A stretch of DNA of 64,000 nucleotides from Pomacea canaliculata. Lineage: Eukaryota > Mollusca > Gastropoda > Architaenioglossa > Ampullariidae. The translations under genes were made by a program, and so were the position numbers. Numbering within the stretch: the stretch's first letter is position 1; every line of letters begins with the position of its first letter. The stretch lies in NCBI RefSeq assembly GCF_003073045.1, contig NC_037598.1, positions 10,826,486 through 10,890,485 on the forward strand. The letters are read 5' to 3'. Positions 12,801 to 26,900 of the stretch are shown piece by piece. The notes beneath the pieces were generated by a model, which was given only the letters and a program-made list of their open reading frames with translations, ran no database searches and was not told the DNA's origin.

Positions 12801-15800
12801 TTGATGGCATAAATTTCCTGCTATATTGGCTAGATTAGTTATGTTCTTATCAGATCAGAGTTCTGGTATTAATTTGTAACAGGTGAAATTTTGCCTTTGG
12901 TTTGATTTGTAGTCTGCATTTGATGTAAAAGTAAGGGATTTGTGTTAACATTTTTTGATTACTGATTGTTGGTAGTGCTGACTACCATTTCTTGGCTTGG
13001 AAACACAAGCTAATCAGTTTGCAGCAACATGTATATCTTGCTTCTTTCTGGGTGGCATGTGTCAGCTTTGTTACATGAATGTAATTTAAAATGTTAAGCA
13101 AAAGTTCATTAAGCTATTTCAGTGTTGGTTTATCTTGTTGACTGTAACAAAATGAACATGCATATCATTTAAATACGATGTTTACACTTTCATCAGCAGT
13201 CCCAAAATAGCAGCCACTTCAGCACCTTCCCTCCGGATGATCATGTCTTCACCCAAGGAAGCAGAAGATCCTGAATATGTAATATGGTGTGGGCGTCTAA
13301 AAGTAAGAGATGCTCTGGACTGTCAGGTCAAGATGGTGGCTACCGCATGCATTTACAAACCAGCTCGTTTGTAAGTAGCATTTGATTGGATTGTCAACAT
13401 GAACCTCTTATTTTGTTTATTTTTGCCTCTTTTGGGCTAAGGATGAGGCTTGCTACGGAGTTAATGGTTTGTGGTGGATGCTTTGTGATCAAAAGAATTT
13501 TTTTTTTTTTTTTTTTGATAATGTAAGCTGAAGGGACATATCCAAGCAAATGCTTTATTTTCTGTCTCTGCATTTTTTTTTTAAAAGAAAACATCAAATT
13601 AATCATGTTTTGCAGATGCTAATCATATTTTCCATTGGCAGAGGCTCGAATTCTAGACTTGCATCACTCATGTGACATGGCAGCAGCTGCAGAACGTTAC
13701 TTTGGTGAGCTAACTTGCTTGCGGAAGAATGGGGAAGTGTATTGGAAGGGGTTCTACATAAACGTGGCAGAGCTGAGGCCTAGGCCAGACAGCAAAGCTC
13801 TCTTCCAGAAGCTCATGAACCATCTGGGCAAAACAAACACAGTAAGTTAAAAACATAGGAGTGGGTGCATACAAATTTTTAAAAGTGCTTACTCATAACA
13901 TAGATGTCATATGTCTGAGAAAGATTTTGTTAGAAAGAAAATTTTACCATATTTTTTGTAAACATGTTTTCTAAAGTTGTATAAAAGATAGGGTAAGTAT
14001 GTACACTGGTCCTGGGTCTTTTTGTACATCAGCAGAGAGCAAGAATGTTTGCATTTCCTATGAAATTATCATTGCAATAAAACTTTCCGAACATTGTGGA
14101 GGAGATTGATGATTGGAAAGGAACATGTAAAAACCTTTTATTTGTTGGATTTCTTCAAAAATTGTTTTCGATTATCTTCCAGATTTCTGTGATATGCAAA
14201 AAATTTGTTTCAGATGGCTGTTATCAAGCCAGACATGGATACAATCATGCTGATGGTACCTGATTGTTCTCTCACTTACCAGCTAGGTAAGAAGAAAACA
14301 GTACATGTACATGCATATGGTCCTGGGTGCATAGATGTGCAGTCTTCTGATATTCTTTAGCCATGATATAGCCTTAGTTGTTGGCTTGGTGTAAAACACA
14401 ACCAACCAATTAACTTCTGGAATACTTTCATAAGTTATAGTAGTCATGATGCATAATGTGATAACACATCATAATCCAGTTAAGTCTCATCTTTGTGAGG
14501 TGACAGGCTTTGTTTGTTTTTATATTGCCTGGCTCTTATTAGAAAGTGTGTAGCTAGAACAGCTTTTGGTGCATATTACATACAAATTTTGTTTACCAGT
14601 TGCTAAATATTTGACCTCCTTTGGACAGCTAAAGAGGTAGGGATAAGAGGACCATCACTTTAGGTGAAAAAGATATGTAAGGGCTATAATGGCAGTATTG
14701 AAAATACAATGCAATTTTTCAGGCTTGACCAGGCCACATCACTATCCAGTAATGCTTCACTGCATTTTCCTGTCTCGGCATTCAGTCAAGTTTAAGAGTC
14801 CACGTGAGTGAAGTTCGTTGTGTTGTGTGGTACAGCATTTAGAAAAAGACAAACCAATCAGTTGTATGTTATTGTAGAGGAATTTTTCATTTATTTTGAT
14901 GGTAAGCATTGAAACATCAGATATCACAGATGTAAAAAAATTATTATTCATGATCAAGGGATTGGGGGAAACCCTGTAGCATGTTTAATGTGATATACTT
15001 AGTTTGAGCGTCCTGATGCCTTGCCATCTTGTATGTAAAGAGGTGGCACTCTGCCAAAATTTAAATTTTTGTGTGTGTGTGAGTGAGGAGATGTGATGCT
15101 TATTAGTTTATTCAGTAGGGATTTCTATTTGAAAAACTGTACATCACAGGCGTGACAAACCATTTATAATGAGTTAAGGTGAGCAAATATTTCATGATTG
15201 AAGACTCTCTGTCCTGCCAAATATTATAGTTAAAAAGGACGGTAGGTTTTATTTTCCTTGGTTGCCATGAGTTCACTTTACTTTTAACAAAGAGCACCTG
15301 CAAGAATGTTGAGAGTTCTTTTCTACAGGCTATGTGTACAAAAATCTATGCCAGAAGAGCTGTGCAGGCAGCCAGTACTGCAAAATACGACTCCTGCCCT
15401 CCAAGTCCATTGTCAGTGAACACTAGTGCCGGATTAGTCCCGGGCACCATTGGTCTGCTGTCTCCACCTCTCAGCGTAGCTGTCCACTCCATGCCTGATG
15501 CCTCACCTACTTTCAGGTCCTCTTCTCTGCGCAGGGATAGTGAGCTGACTGTGTGGGCAGGTGGGAGTGGGAATTCAGTTTTTTACATTTTCTTTATGTT
15601 CAGCAATTTACATTCACATATATTTTGTTTTCTACTCCCGTTTCTTCAAGAGTTGGCATGAGATGTTGATTTTATCCTAAGCATTATTTTTGTTGCTGAC
15701 TAGGGAAAAAATTTCACTTGTCATCCTGGTCAACCCTTGAGCATTGCCATTCCTCATTTCCAGCAAAAAATTCTTAAACCATAGTTTTAGCAGAAGCTTT

Positions 15801-18800
15801 TCCCTCCATCATGTGTTTATTACACACCCTGCCATTGAGCTTTTTCTTGCCTGTCATGATAAGGAAGAGGTACGATCAGTATTCCTACCACCCCCACCCC
15901 CCAAAAAAAGTACTGCATTTCTGCATTATTCTATCTCCCCATCCTAAGTTGTGTTTGCTTCCCTAGTGTTCATCCCTACCAATGTATTCATTGTAACCAT
16001 TTGCCATCAATCCCTTGGAATCGTTGTAAGCTGTGTTTAGTACTTATTCCCACAAAAAATACTTGCTTGCCATTCACCATCATCCCCTTTGTATATGAAG
16101 TTCACCTGTCAAGCAAGTGCATCATCATGGATGCCATCTTAAAGCTGCAACTTTTGGAGAAGTCATGCTTAAATTTCCCCTATGAATAAATCCACAGGAA
16201 GCATACAGGCTCAGAAGAGCTGTCAGTATTTGGCTACACCCATTCAAAATCCACAGCCAGTGTTTGGAGTTGAAGTTACAGCTGTCGATGATAATGATGA
16301 GCTAGATGTGCCTGCAGCTGCCAGTGGTGCAAGTAAGCCCATCTGTGTAGTCTGCAGCACCATCGGTGGCTTTTCCATGATATGCTTGTTGTTGTCTTCT
16401 ACCTCTTGGAGTAGGAAACCAAGCTAACAGGTGTTAAATGAATTTTTCATTCTTGCTTTCTCACGTTCTGCATTTTCTCAGAAATGAGGTGATTTTGTTT
16501 TGTATACCATTCATGTTAATGCTTTTCCTTGTTTGCACTGTTATGTGGGATTGCTACATTTTTATCACTCTCATCCTTCGCCTGAAGCCTTGCCTTGGTT
16601 TGTTTGTGGGGTTTTTTACCCCTCTTTCTGGGTAAGATTTTGTGCACATTTCAGGTCAAAATTCAGAAAATTGCACTTTAGCCCAGTCTAATGGTTACTT
16701 GCCACAGTCCACATGTTATGTTTATTTCACTTTTCTATATTTTTCTATAGCTTTGTTTATTTTTATAATCTTCTTACATTCAAGACATGGTGTAAAATAT
16801 TTTGGGTGATTTTCTAGCTTTGCTTTTTTTTTTATTATTGTTTGTTACAATTTTTTATATTGTGAACTTGTGGATTGTGGTACTTGCGTTTGAATTTTTG
16901 TGCCAGGAAACTCAAGTCATCATGAAATTATATTTAAAGTGAGAGGTTTTGAGAACGCCATTATAAATAATAAAAAATGATAATAGTTCATGCAGTGCTT
17001 GTCCAATATTTTAGGATCAGTAATTGTTGAATTTGACAGTTATCTGAAGAAGTTAATAAAATGGTGTGGCTTTCTGTGCACATGCAGAGCTGCTTAGTCC
17101 AACTTGTGCAAGCCGACGACAGCCGTCATCTAGTCAAGGCATAGGTAGGAAAACTTTACAAATACGTTGTATGGTTGCTGGTGTACTCAGTTTTTATGAG
17201 CACCATAAGGATATACTTTATTTTCTTGTAGTAAAAGTAAGAGGGCTAGTAAATAGGTTCAGATACGATGAGAAATTTTGAGAGTGAAAGGAGTTCATGG
17301 AATGAAGGCGCAACTCAAATGGTCTGTTTTCCAGACATGTGATCTAGCTAATCCCATCATTGGCATGAGAAAAGACCCCTTTAGCTGGTGAAGTAGGAGA
17401 TTGGAAGAAATAGGTAGTGAGGGAGGTAGATTGCTGCATTTTTTTCTCCCACATTCCACTCCATTTGAACAAGTCTGGTGTATCCTTGTGGGCTTTTTTC
17501 ATTCATTTGGCAAAAACAACCAGAGGTAGATGGCTGAGGCACAGATGTGTTGACAATTTAGGTAGGGTTGCAAGTTCTGTCATTTGTCCATTCAGCAAGA
17601 GTGAAACTGAAAACAGTTAATGCAAATGCTGATCTTCTGTGTTAAACTATACCCAGCTCCCTTTTTTGTCTCTGGTGTTACCTTACACCAGTGGTGCCAA
17701 ACCTTTTCTTGCCCAAGGGTTAGGATGACATAAAATCTCACAGGCCAGAACATGGTGGTTTTGCCAGAATCATGCCAACATTAAAAATGAAATTAAGCAC
17801 CAGTTGAAATGAGCGGGCTGCATGAAGCACCTTCACCGGCTTAGGTTGGACACATCTGCCTTACACAACTTTTTTTTTTTTTTTTTTTTTTTTAATGGGT
17901 GTGGTAACAAGGCATGAAGATAAGTGGGGCTTAATACACAAATTTTGAAAATTTCCTTTTGAGTGAAGGCAATTCTTCTAAACATTTAAAATTTGACCTC
18001 ATAAATTCATAATTTAGTTGAAGAATATTAAATGACTTGGCTTCATCCTTAAAATTTCATGAATTGCATTGCTTTACTTTTGAGGTACCTGCATTGGCAA
18101 AAGTTGTTTGCAGTTCAAGAAATATGTTTGATTTTATGCATACCATCACACTAATTAAACATTCTGTTTTGTCTTTTTATTTGATACAGAAAAATTGCTG
18201 TTTAAAGTGAGTGAAAATAGATTTTAAAGACATATAAATTGAAGCAGAATATAATATGGAATTGGCAGAATTTGTTTTAGCAGTCTTGCAAACCAAAATG
18301 CATAGTTTTTAAATCTATTTCACAGAAACTGGAGAACATGTTGCTGTCCCAACATTGGCCTTGAATCTTCACAAACTCCATCGCAGTCTTTCTACAGATC
18401 TGTCAGCAAGGGAACAGCCCCTGTCTCCCAGTTTCATGCTGTCAGGGTATGATGAAGGATTCTTGACATCCATACCACCAGCAGCCTGTGTTGATTATAA
18501 CCGCTTGAAAGAGGCATTCGCCACACAGCGACAGATCCAAGATGGCATAATTGGAAACAGTTCCCCTGCTTCTAGTAGGCTGGAACATCCTAAGTGCTTT
18601 GGTATGTTGTCTGCATCACCATTGTCAATCTCAAGAGACTCTCATCGAGATTTGGAACAGGATGACACAATAACGTCCTCAACTAGCCATGACCAACAGG
18701 GTATGGCCCCTCCAAAGACCAGGACGTTCTCCACAACTGCCCCAGCATCCCCAGCACCATCACCAGAAAAGTCAGTAGATTCAGACACCATTGACATGGT

Positions 18801-20896
18801 CAGCAGAGGGCCATCCCTACTGACCAGCACACTGTACACGAAGGAATCCTTTGCCAAAGCAAAATCCATCTATGCTTTGCCACCAGACATTCCAGAATAC
18901 AAACCAACACCTGTGGCACCACTTTATGAACCATCCCCAAAACGCCCCAAACTGGAGGAAAGTCCCTTTCCTAGTCCTCTTCAAGATAGAATCCCCAGCC
19001 GTAGGTTAAGCGCTTCCTCAGACAAATTACTGACTTTGAAGTCACCATCCTACCATCCTGCAAGTTTTTCATTTTCGCGCTCTGTCAGAGATCTCCCTCT
19101 CCCAGTGTCACCTGCAGATTCATCCACGGACAAGCTTCGGCCAACAGGATCCAGTTCTGCTGATATTGACACAGCAGATGACATGAAAAACTTCCTTAAT
19201 TCGGTTTTAGAAAGAAAACCTTCCATCAGGCCTCCCTTACCTCCTAAAAGGTAAGTCTTATAAGGTTGGTGAAGAAGTTTGGTAGTGGTTTATTTGGTTT
19301 TGGTGGAATAAGACAGATTTTTTCTTTGCTTGGTCACAATATTTCTTGTTCATATTATAGCCGAGTGGTGGGGTTGTGGTGTGACAACAAACTTCCAACA
19401 CTTGAACAAAGGCAGGAACAGTCTGCAGGCTTTTAATACTTGGGCTTGTACAATGATCGCCAGAGACGCTGAAAGTCAAGGCTGTTTCTTCTCTGTCACA
19501 TGCCTGTGCTCTCTCTCTCTCTGATCTGCCGACATCTGCTCTCTCATTTCGTCTTAGCTCTGCCCTTATATGCCTCTCGGAAGTGTAAACTCTCCGTGAT
19601 GCTCCTATATGGTCGGAAAAATTAGCAGCTTAAACCCTAGCCAACCACTGCCGAGTACCCTCTCTCGCCATGCCTCAGCAGATCCCGCCAACAACAAACA
19701 ACAACGCCGAACTACCGGCCCTCTACAATATTTTTATGCACATTGAATAAACTTCAATTTATCATAAGTACTCTGGTCCTGCTGTGGCTTAGCTTTTGTC
19801 ACCGACGCAACGATAAATAGCAATAAGCCTCTTGATAATACTGTTAAGATTTTGTATGGCTCCCTTTAAAAGCCGTAAGAGCTTATAAATTGTGAAGCTA
19901 ATGAATGGCACCCTTGTTTTTAAGTGATATACAAGGCTGTTGAGCTTGCAGGTCATGTGACATTGATCAAGCCATTAACTGTTTTGTGCAGGTACGTACC
20001 ATAGGTGCACAATGGTTGAGTCTGTAGGCCCTGTACATGATGGGCAAACATATCATGCCCATAATTGAAGTAGAAAAGATTATAGGTTCCACCTGCCTGT
20101 AAATGGGTTCTGTGTTCAAAGGTTTATCATGAATTTCAACCCAGGAGTAGTACAAGTCTTTTTTCATTTAAAATATTAACATCACAATCATCTCTGTCAT
20201 ATTGAATGGGCATCTTAAAATACTGTTTTTAAAGGATGAATGTTTCTTTCATATGGTAATGTTTGGACAGAGTGTCACCATACAGTTATTGGAGAGAGGA
20301 ATATGCTTAGGAACATTTTAAAGACATCAGAAAGACCTTACTTTTCTCAGCATATTTGAGTACAGAATAATATATAAACAATCAGTTTTCTAGCTCATTT
20401 TTATTCAAAAATTACTTTCTATTATCTAATCAGTCTGGGCAACAAGACAGGGGTTGTTAATATTAACTCATTTAATATGAATGAATCAACACAATTGAGC
20501 TGTAGATATGAAGACATTCGTGGAAGAGTTAAATTTTGTTATATTTATAAACATCAGAAGGTTCAGAACTCTGCAGCACACTTTGTTCTCAGATCGCCTA
20601 AACCTGCTACACTTCTCCATCATTCTCTTGCTCCAAACCTCTTTGTCTACCATAGGACACATGTATTGATTGAGTGCTTCTTCCTGGAGAGCTAGTTCCT
20701 CTATTTTAACCAAGTGCAATCAGTATACATGAAAGCTAAAGTAAAAAAGGGCAAATAAAAGCACTGTGATAGGGTTTTAAAAAGCTTTATTTTCAGTAGT
20801 TAAATAAATGAATTTGCAGATGTTTGAAGTCATGATTTGTGGAATGAAAGCTCTTTTTTCTGCTAAAACCACTCTTAGTTACCACCTGGGTTGGTT

Positions 20897-20929
<33 letters not shown>

Positions 20930-23900
20930 TTTTTTTGGTTTTTATTCTAGTCAGTCTTAATAGGGTGGTTTTATTTTATGTTATCCTGTTTTTCTTAATA
21001 TGGATTTAGCTATGTGATGTTGATTTTTGATGGGTGGTCTTTAAGTTTTAATCATGTTTATCATCTATTTTCTTTCCCCACAATTTTCTATTTGTTTCTT
21101 TTATATTCATTTCAGATCAGGTATTGTTAAACACTGCAGGCCATCATTATTAGTACTGTTTTCATTATTCACTTTTGTTTCCCTCACCAATTTATCAAGC
21201 ATGTTTCATTATCACAACACAGAACATGCATTATTATGCATTTAATAGCTGTTATGTACAATGAGATAGTTCATTTTGTGAGAAGGAAAGAAATATGTTA
21301 ACATTTTTTTTCAATCACCATTTTTATGCATGTCTTTTAAATTCATGCATTCAATATTGTCTGTGAGATTTTTATTATATGAGATTTATAATTATTTTTT
21401 AAATGGTCTTGGCAAAGTTTGTGAAATAATAAGATTGAAAATATCATTGATCCATAGTTTATATTATAAACTTCAGTTCAGCTCTGTTAATATAACAGAA
21501 AAAAAGGGAAATGGGGGCTGATGTACTTCTTACACCTTAAATACATAAATGTGACATGATGGAGAACCAAAACACTGTCGCTTAATTTATAATGCATGCA
21601 AGTGTTTAAAAGTGCAAAAATTTTAAGAGCACCCTTTAAAAATGTCTAAATTAGAGAGCTTATATAAATTAGTTTCACCCTATTGGCAATAGAAAACATT
21701 TAATTTTCTGGTGAGTTGTATGTTGCCAGTATATGTTGACCATTTCTCAGGCTCTTGTTTTCTTCAGCACATCAAATACTTAAAAGATTGTTTTGTTTAA
21801 CACCCTACACAGAAGCAGCAAAGTCAATTCTGCTAAGCAAGTAATATTTTTTAAGTATAATGTATTTTATTTTCATTTTATGTAACGCAGAGCACTTTTG
21901 ATTCCACTCACTGCATGCTGATGGAAGTCTCCATATTTTGGTTTTACATTTGTTGTTCAGTTTGGATTTGTTCTTGCTCAAATTTTTTTCCTAGTCAACA
22001 TCAAATTGTAAAAGAAAATGGTGCATTATCATTTTATTTGGAATAATAAAATATAGTAAGAAAGTATTAAATGCAAACACAATAAGATTAGTAACATCTA
22101 CTTCAGTAAATTTGCATTACAATGATTTAGTAATAGATCTACTTTATAATTAGATGCAAACAAAGGACTTTGACATTACAAAGTAAAGTTGCGGGGTATC
22201 TTACAAGTTACTGGACAGCAAAATCAAAGAAGTGCCCTTATTTAGAACTTATTTAAAATGTAACATTTCATAAAATTAAAACAAAAAATAATTAGATTCT
22301 CTTACTTTGGAATCATTTGTCTGTGTGTGTTGTAGAAGTGAGCATTCCAGTGACATTCAAGTGTTGGTGGATTATGTTAGTGATTCTGAGCAAATCATTG
22401 GAAAAGCACTATAAAAATGTTCATTATTATTATTGAGTGATGTTCTTGCTATTGTTAATTGCCAAGTTTTGTCAGATAAGACAACTAAATAAATAACATG
22501 CCTGATTATTTTCTTGCATGGTGTTTAAACTTCAACTTAAAAAATGAGACTTATTTTATTTTTAATGATATTGCTTATTTGTCTATAAACAGACTATATT
22601 TTAAATGTTATAATAACTGGATTTTTGTGGTATTAAATTAACTTTGTTTTTGTTTTTTTTTGTTTTTTTTTACAATCTCTATACAGTCACTTCAAGTACG
22701 ACTAGTTCACCATCCATTGTGTGCTCAAGAAACATTGTTCCAGTCAGCAAGCCATCCATAATTGTCCACATCCCTCTTTCATTGCTTCAGCCTTCTTTGC
22801 GTGTTGCGTCAAGCAAGGCATCTTCATCATTTCCATCGACAGCAAAATCAAACTTTCCGTGTCAACGTGCACATGTTTTTATGACTAGTCAGTCTTCTGA
22901 AAACACTGACAGTGTCACCTGTGTGCCCAGACAGGGTTTCTGCCATAATCAGCCCCAGGATCCAGTGCTGGAAGATGCATCACTTCAGCTTCAGGGAGAA
23001 CGTCTGGCGCTATCTGGTATTGTGTCTTATCCAACTCCAGTAGCTTCTTCACAGATTGGGTATTTCATCTCTACACAGATTGCTAAACGGATCCAGCCAT
23101 GCTTCGAGTGCTTGAAAGCCAAAGGCACAGATTCATCTTTGATAGACTCAAACTCAGCAGTGATGGGTATTTACTGTGCATCCCTGGATCACTTAGAAAC
23201 ATCTTTATTTTGCAGTCCAAACCATCCAGACTCACACTAATTACAGCAATGCTCCATGCGTCACTCACAAGAAGCTGTTGTATTTTGTCAGAGGATGCTT
23301 CTCAAACTAGTGCTCGTGCACATCAAGGGAGGAGTAGGTGTTCATTCTCAGAGAGGCTGACAGACTGGTACATAATGGAAGAATTTACTATGAACTTCAT
23401 GATTGTACAAGTGGACAAACTGGGTACTGCAGGGTTTAGTGGGGTTCCATTGCTGCCTGTCCCAAAGTGCAGCAGATTCAAATTTGCCAGGAGAAGAGCT
23501 GTTGATCTCCATTTTTGCTCTACCAATCTGTTGCTATTTCATAATTTTTTAAGCATTCATTATGTAGTCCATTATTTAAAGGATGATAATGTTAAACTGT
23601 ACAGCATTGACTGTGATACTAGTGTTTCCTCAGATCAAATAAGCAGTGGTCTGGGTAACAATCAGCCTGAAAATAATATAATGCTGGAAATGACTTTCAA
23701 GGTATCTGCTAATGCTGATTCAACCTCAAACACTATGTCACATCATCATTTGTTCTCTCAAAGACTGCTCGAGCAACATGACAGCAAGGAACACATGATC
23801 ATACCTAGAAAGTTTACATGTGTTAGAAGTGATAATGCTCATCCACTTGTAAAACCCTGCTTTGTTCTGTTAGAGGATATTTTGAAAGTACATGGTGCTA

Positions 23901-26900
23901 AAAACCTAAAAGTAACATCACCACTTTTTTGCAAGTTAAGAGGTTTTACTTCTGGTTCATCTTGCCATTCAAAAACAAGAGCCAAACAAAATCCACTTTC
24001 ATCTCTCCAAGTGCAAGTTTCATCTGATCCTTCTTTCATGATGATACAGTCTGAGAGAGATATTTCAGCAAGTTCTCCAAATAAATTGGTCAAGGAAAAA
24101 GTCTCTGAAGTCAATCATAAGTTGCATCAAGATAAGGGAATGCTGTCATGTTGTACATCAAGGAAGTCTTGTGGCGGTGGACAAGACACTCGAGCTAGTT
24201 TATCCTTTAAGATCCCAAAGATTGCTAAGGTAGAAGCCAACAAATCTGAGAGCAAGGAAGACTCTTCAAAGATTCACAGTAAGCATACTGTTCAGAAGAA
24301 TGGGAAAGGGCACAAAGGATGCACAATAGGGGCATCTTGTGAGCTTTTGCCAAACCTGAAAACAAAGGCAAAAGATAAAAGTTGTCCTGTGGCAGAGCAT
24401 TTGCAAAAGGCTTCCGTGAAACAAGCACTAGACCCATTGCCTTTGAGAAGTCTGTCAAATTTAACATCTTTGAAAAAATTACCGACAAAAAATATTACTA
24501 CTGGAGTCAATAAAGTTTCCACTGCCAAATTGGCAATGTCTGCCAAAAGAAAATGGATGATGTCATATCTGCAAAGAATGTGATACAGAAAAACCAGAGA
24601 CAGAAGAGCTCCACTTATTTTCTGGGGAGATCTCGTGAAGTGAGGGACGAGTTTTCAAGAGGTCATTCTAATAGCTACTTAAATGTCGTGCTTGAGGATG
24701 CAAACATCACAGACTTGGATAGGTGTGATTTAACTGTTGATTCAAAATCAGTGGGCATATTTCTTCTGATTCCTTTCTTTTAGAAGAGCAGTCATCTGAA
24801 CCACACAAAAATGTCGCCAAGAAAAAAATCCATGCCACGTAAAGCACATTCTGAACCACACAAAGATCATAATAATGAATCATCCAAACCACACAAAGTT
24901 CACTCCAAATATTTGTCCAAACCACATAGAGAGCATTCTAAACAGCCATCCAAACTACTCGGAGATGTTCAACAATCATCCAGACCACTTGGGGGCACTT
25001 CCCGAGTAGTCACAACACCTAGGAAGAATGCTAAGGAATGTCAAAGGGAAGGCAGTAAGCATCAGAAGAATAGTGGAAATGACATGATGAAACAGCCATC
25101 ACTGTCATCATCTGATTGCAAGTCCATAGAGCATATTGATCTGGAACAGTGGGCCCATAGGCAAATACCCACAGTGATGAACACCACAATCCTGAAATCA
25201 GTCAAGGATAAGGGGAAAGAGGAAGCAAAAGTTGATGTCTGTCTGAATAAGCAACATAAGAAGCATTCAAGATCACCCACTTGCTCAGTCCAGAGACTAA
25301 CACCAAATCTTTGCTGTGGAACCAGCAGCATCAGTTGTGTGAGATGCTCTTCTGAGTCCATGCTACCTATAGATATACCAGTGGATGGTGGAAGAACAGA
25401 AAAATTTTTAGTGAATGTATTGAATCATAAAAAGGGATCAGGCCTTTCTCCAGTTCTGCAATTCAACTCCGAATCAACATTCCATTACAATAGAGAAACA
25501 GCCAAACAAAAAGTCCATGACAGATTAGGGACAAGCAAAAAATTACACTACCAAAATGACTCACACACTCTCCCCAAGAGTAGTTTGGGGCCTTTAGATG
25601 GTGATCCTGAAGACAACAACACGGCAGCGTGTAATCAAACTAATTCCTGCAATACACCAACAGAGCCAATGAACAGCACTCAAAACCGTAAAAGAGGGTG
25701 CTTGTTTTTGGAGTCAAGTAATATACCTGCACAAAAGGTACCAAGAAGGTACGGTGATTATACTTCAGGCCAGTCTGTAGAGGGCCGGCCATCAAGAAAC
25801 CATGTTCCAGATTATAAGCCAAAGCCTGTTGCTTCTTTTCAGTTGAACTACAAGTAAGTAACCTGAAAACCATTTTGAAAAATTGTTGTTCAACTTTACC
25901 CAAGTTTAACAATAATTGTTTTTTTCTTTTTTAAGTCTTTAAATGCTAAGTGTCCTGCACATTATTTATGCCTTGTCTTGTATGATTCAAACTGTAGAAT
26001 GACTCTGTAGAGCAAGATATATTTTGAAAGCGAATGCAAAAAGATTCTTGGCAATCTCCAACCAAGAAATTGATTGTTATTTTATATGTGACTGCAAAGT
26101 GGTCAGTCATCTGTCAAAGTGGTATCTTCTTCTGTCTTGGTCACTGCATGGGTTATTATTTTTGGTTAAAGGAAACTTTACTAGTTGAGAACTGTTAAAA
26201 TTTCTAAATTTTCTGTAAAATGTGCAGGATACCTAATATATAATAAATGTCTTCCTTCCACAACAGAGAAATTTTCCTTTGTTGGGAGCTCTCATTAGTA
26301 ACAAACTATAAAAAAAATATGTTGCACCTCACACACCTATACTGCTACACTTAACACCACCACCACCACCCCCAGCCGCAATTGGCGGTCTGGATTGTGC
26401 ATGGTTAGCACCTATCCCCAATACCATGAGGATTGGCTGTCCTGGGATCAGATCTTGTCTTGGGCATGCTGTTCTTTCTCAACACTTAGCATCTGCTTAC
26501 AGGGCTGGCTGCTTTGCTGTGATATAGCCTTAGTTTCTATCTGAGCATAAACCAGTCACATGCAAAATAAGTATTTTTGTTAGGCCTGTTCAAGAATGCT
26601 TTCACAGTTGGGAAGGACTTTTAAAAAAGCAAACTTCTTATTGAACAGTTGTTTCCAATTACCATGTGAGGGCAGGATTTGAAAATGGTCATGTACTGAG
26701 TGAGAGAGGTCTGTGATGATCTTGACCGCTTTTAACCTCACAGTCCTTGTGTATGGGTCACATAACTCATTCAATAAAGGTGTGTGAATAGCTCATTCAG
26801 TACGGTGTATCAACACAATTGAGCTACAGAGCTGTGAAGAAATTGGCATTTGGTGGTGTGATCTGTAAGGGAAGCACTAATAGTGTGGAAAGCTATTGCT

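Noticed and set aside
18642..18869. Antisense frame opposite TASOR exon 15
   Set aside because: Shadow of a long real exon; no independent signals.
22644..22696. Starting the big TASOR exon at the first acceptor (ATACAG, 22686)
   Set aside because: With the phase left by exon 15 it reaches a TAG within six codons; the second AG at 22696 keeps the long frame open.
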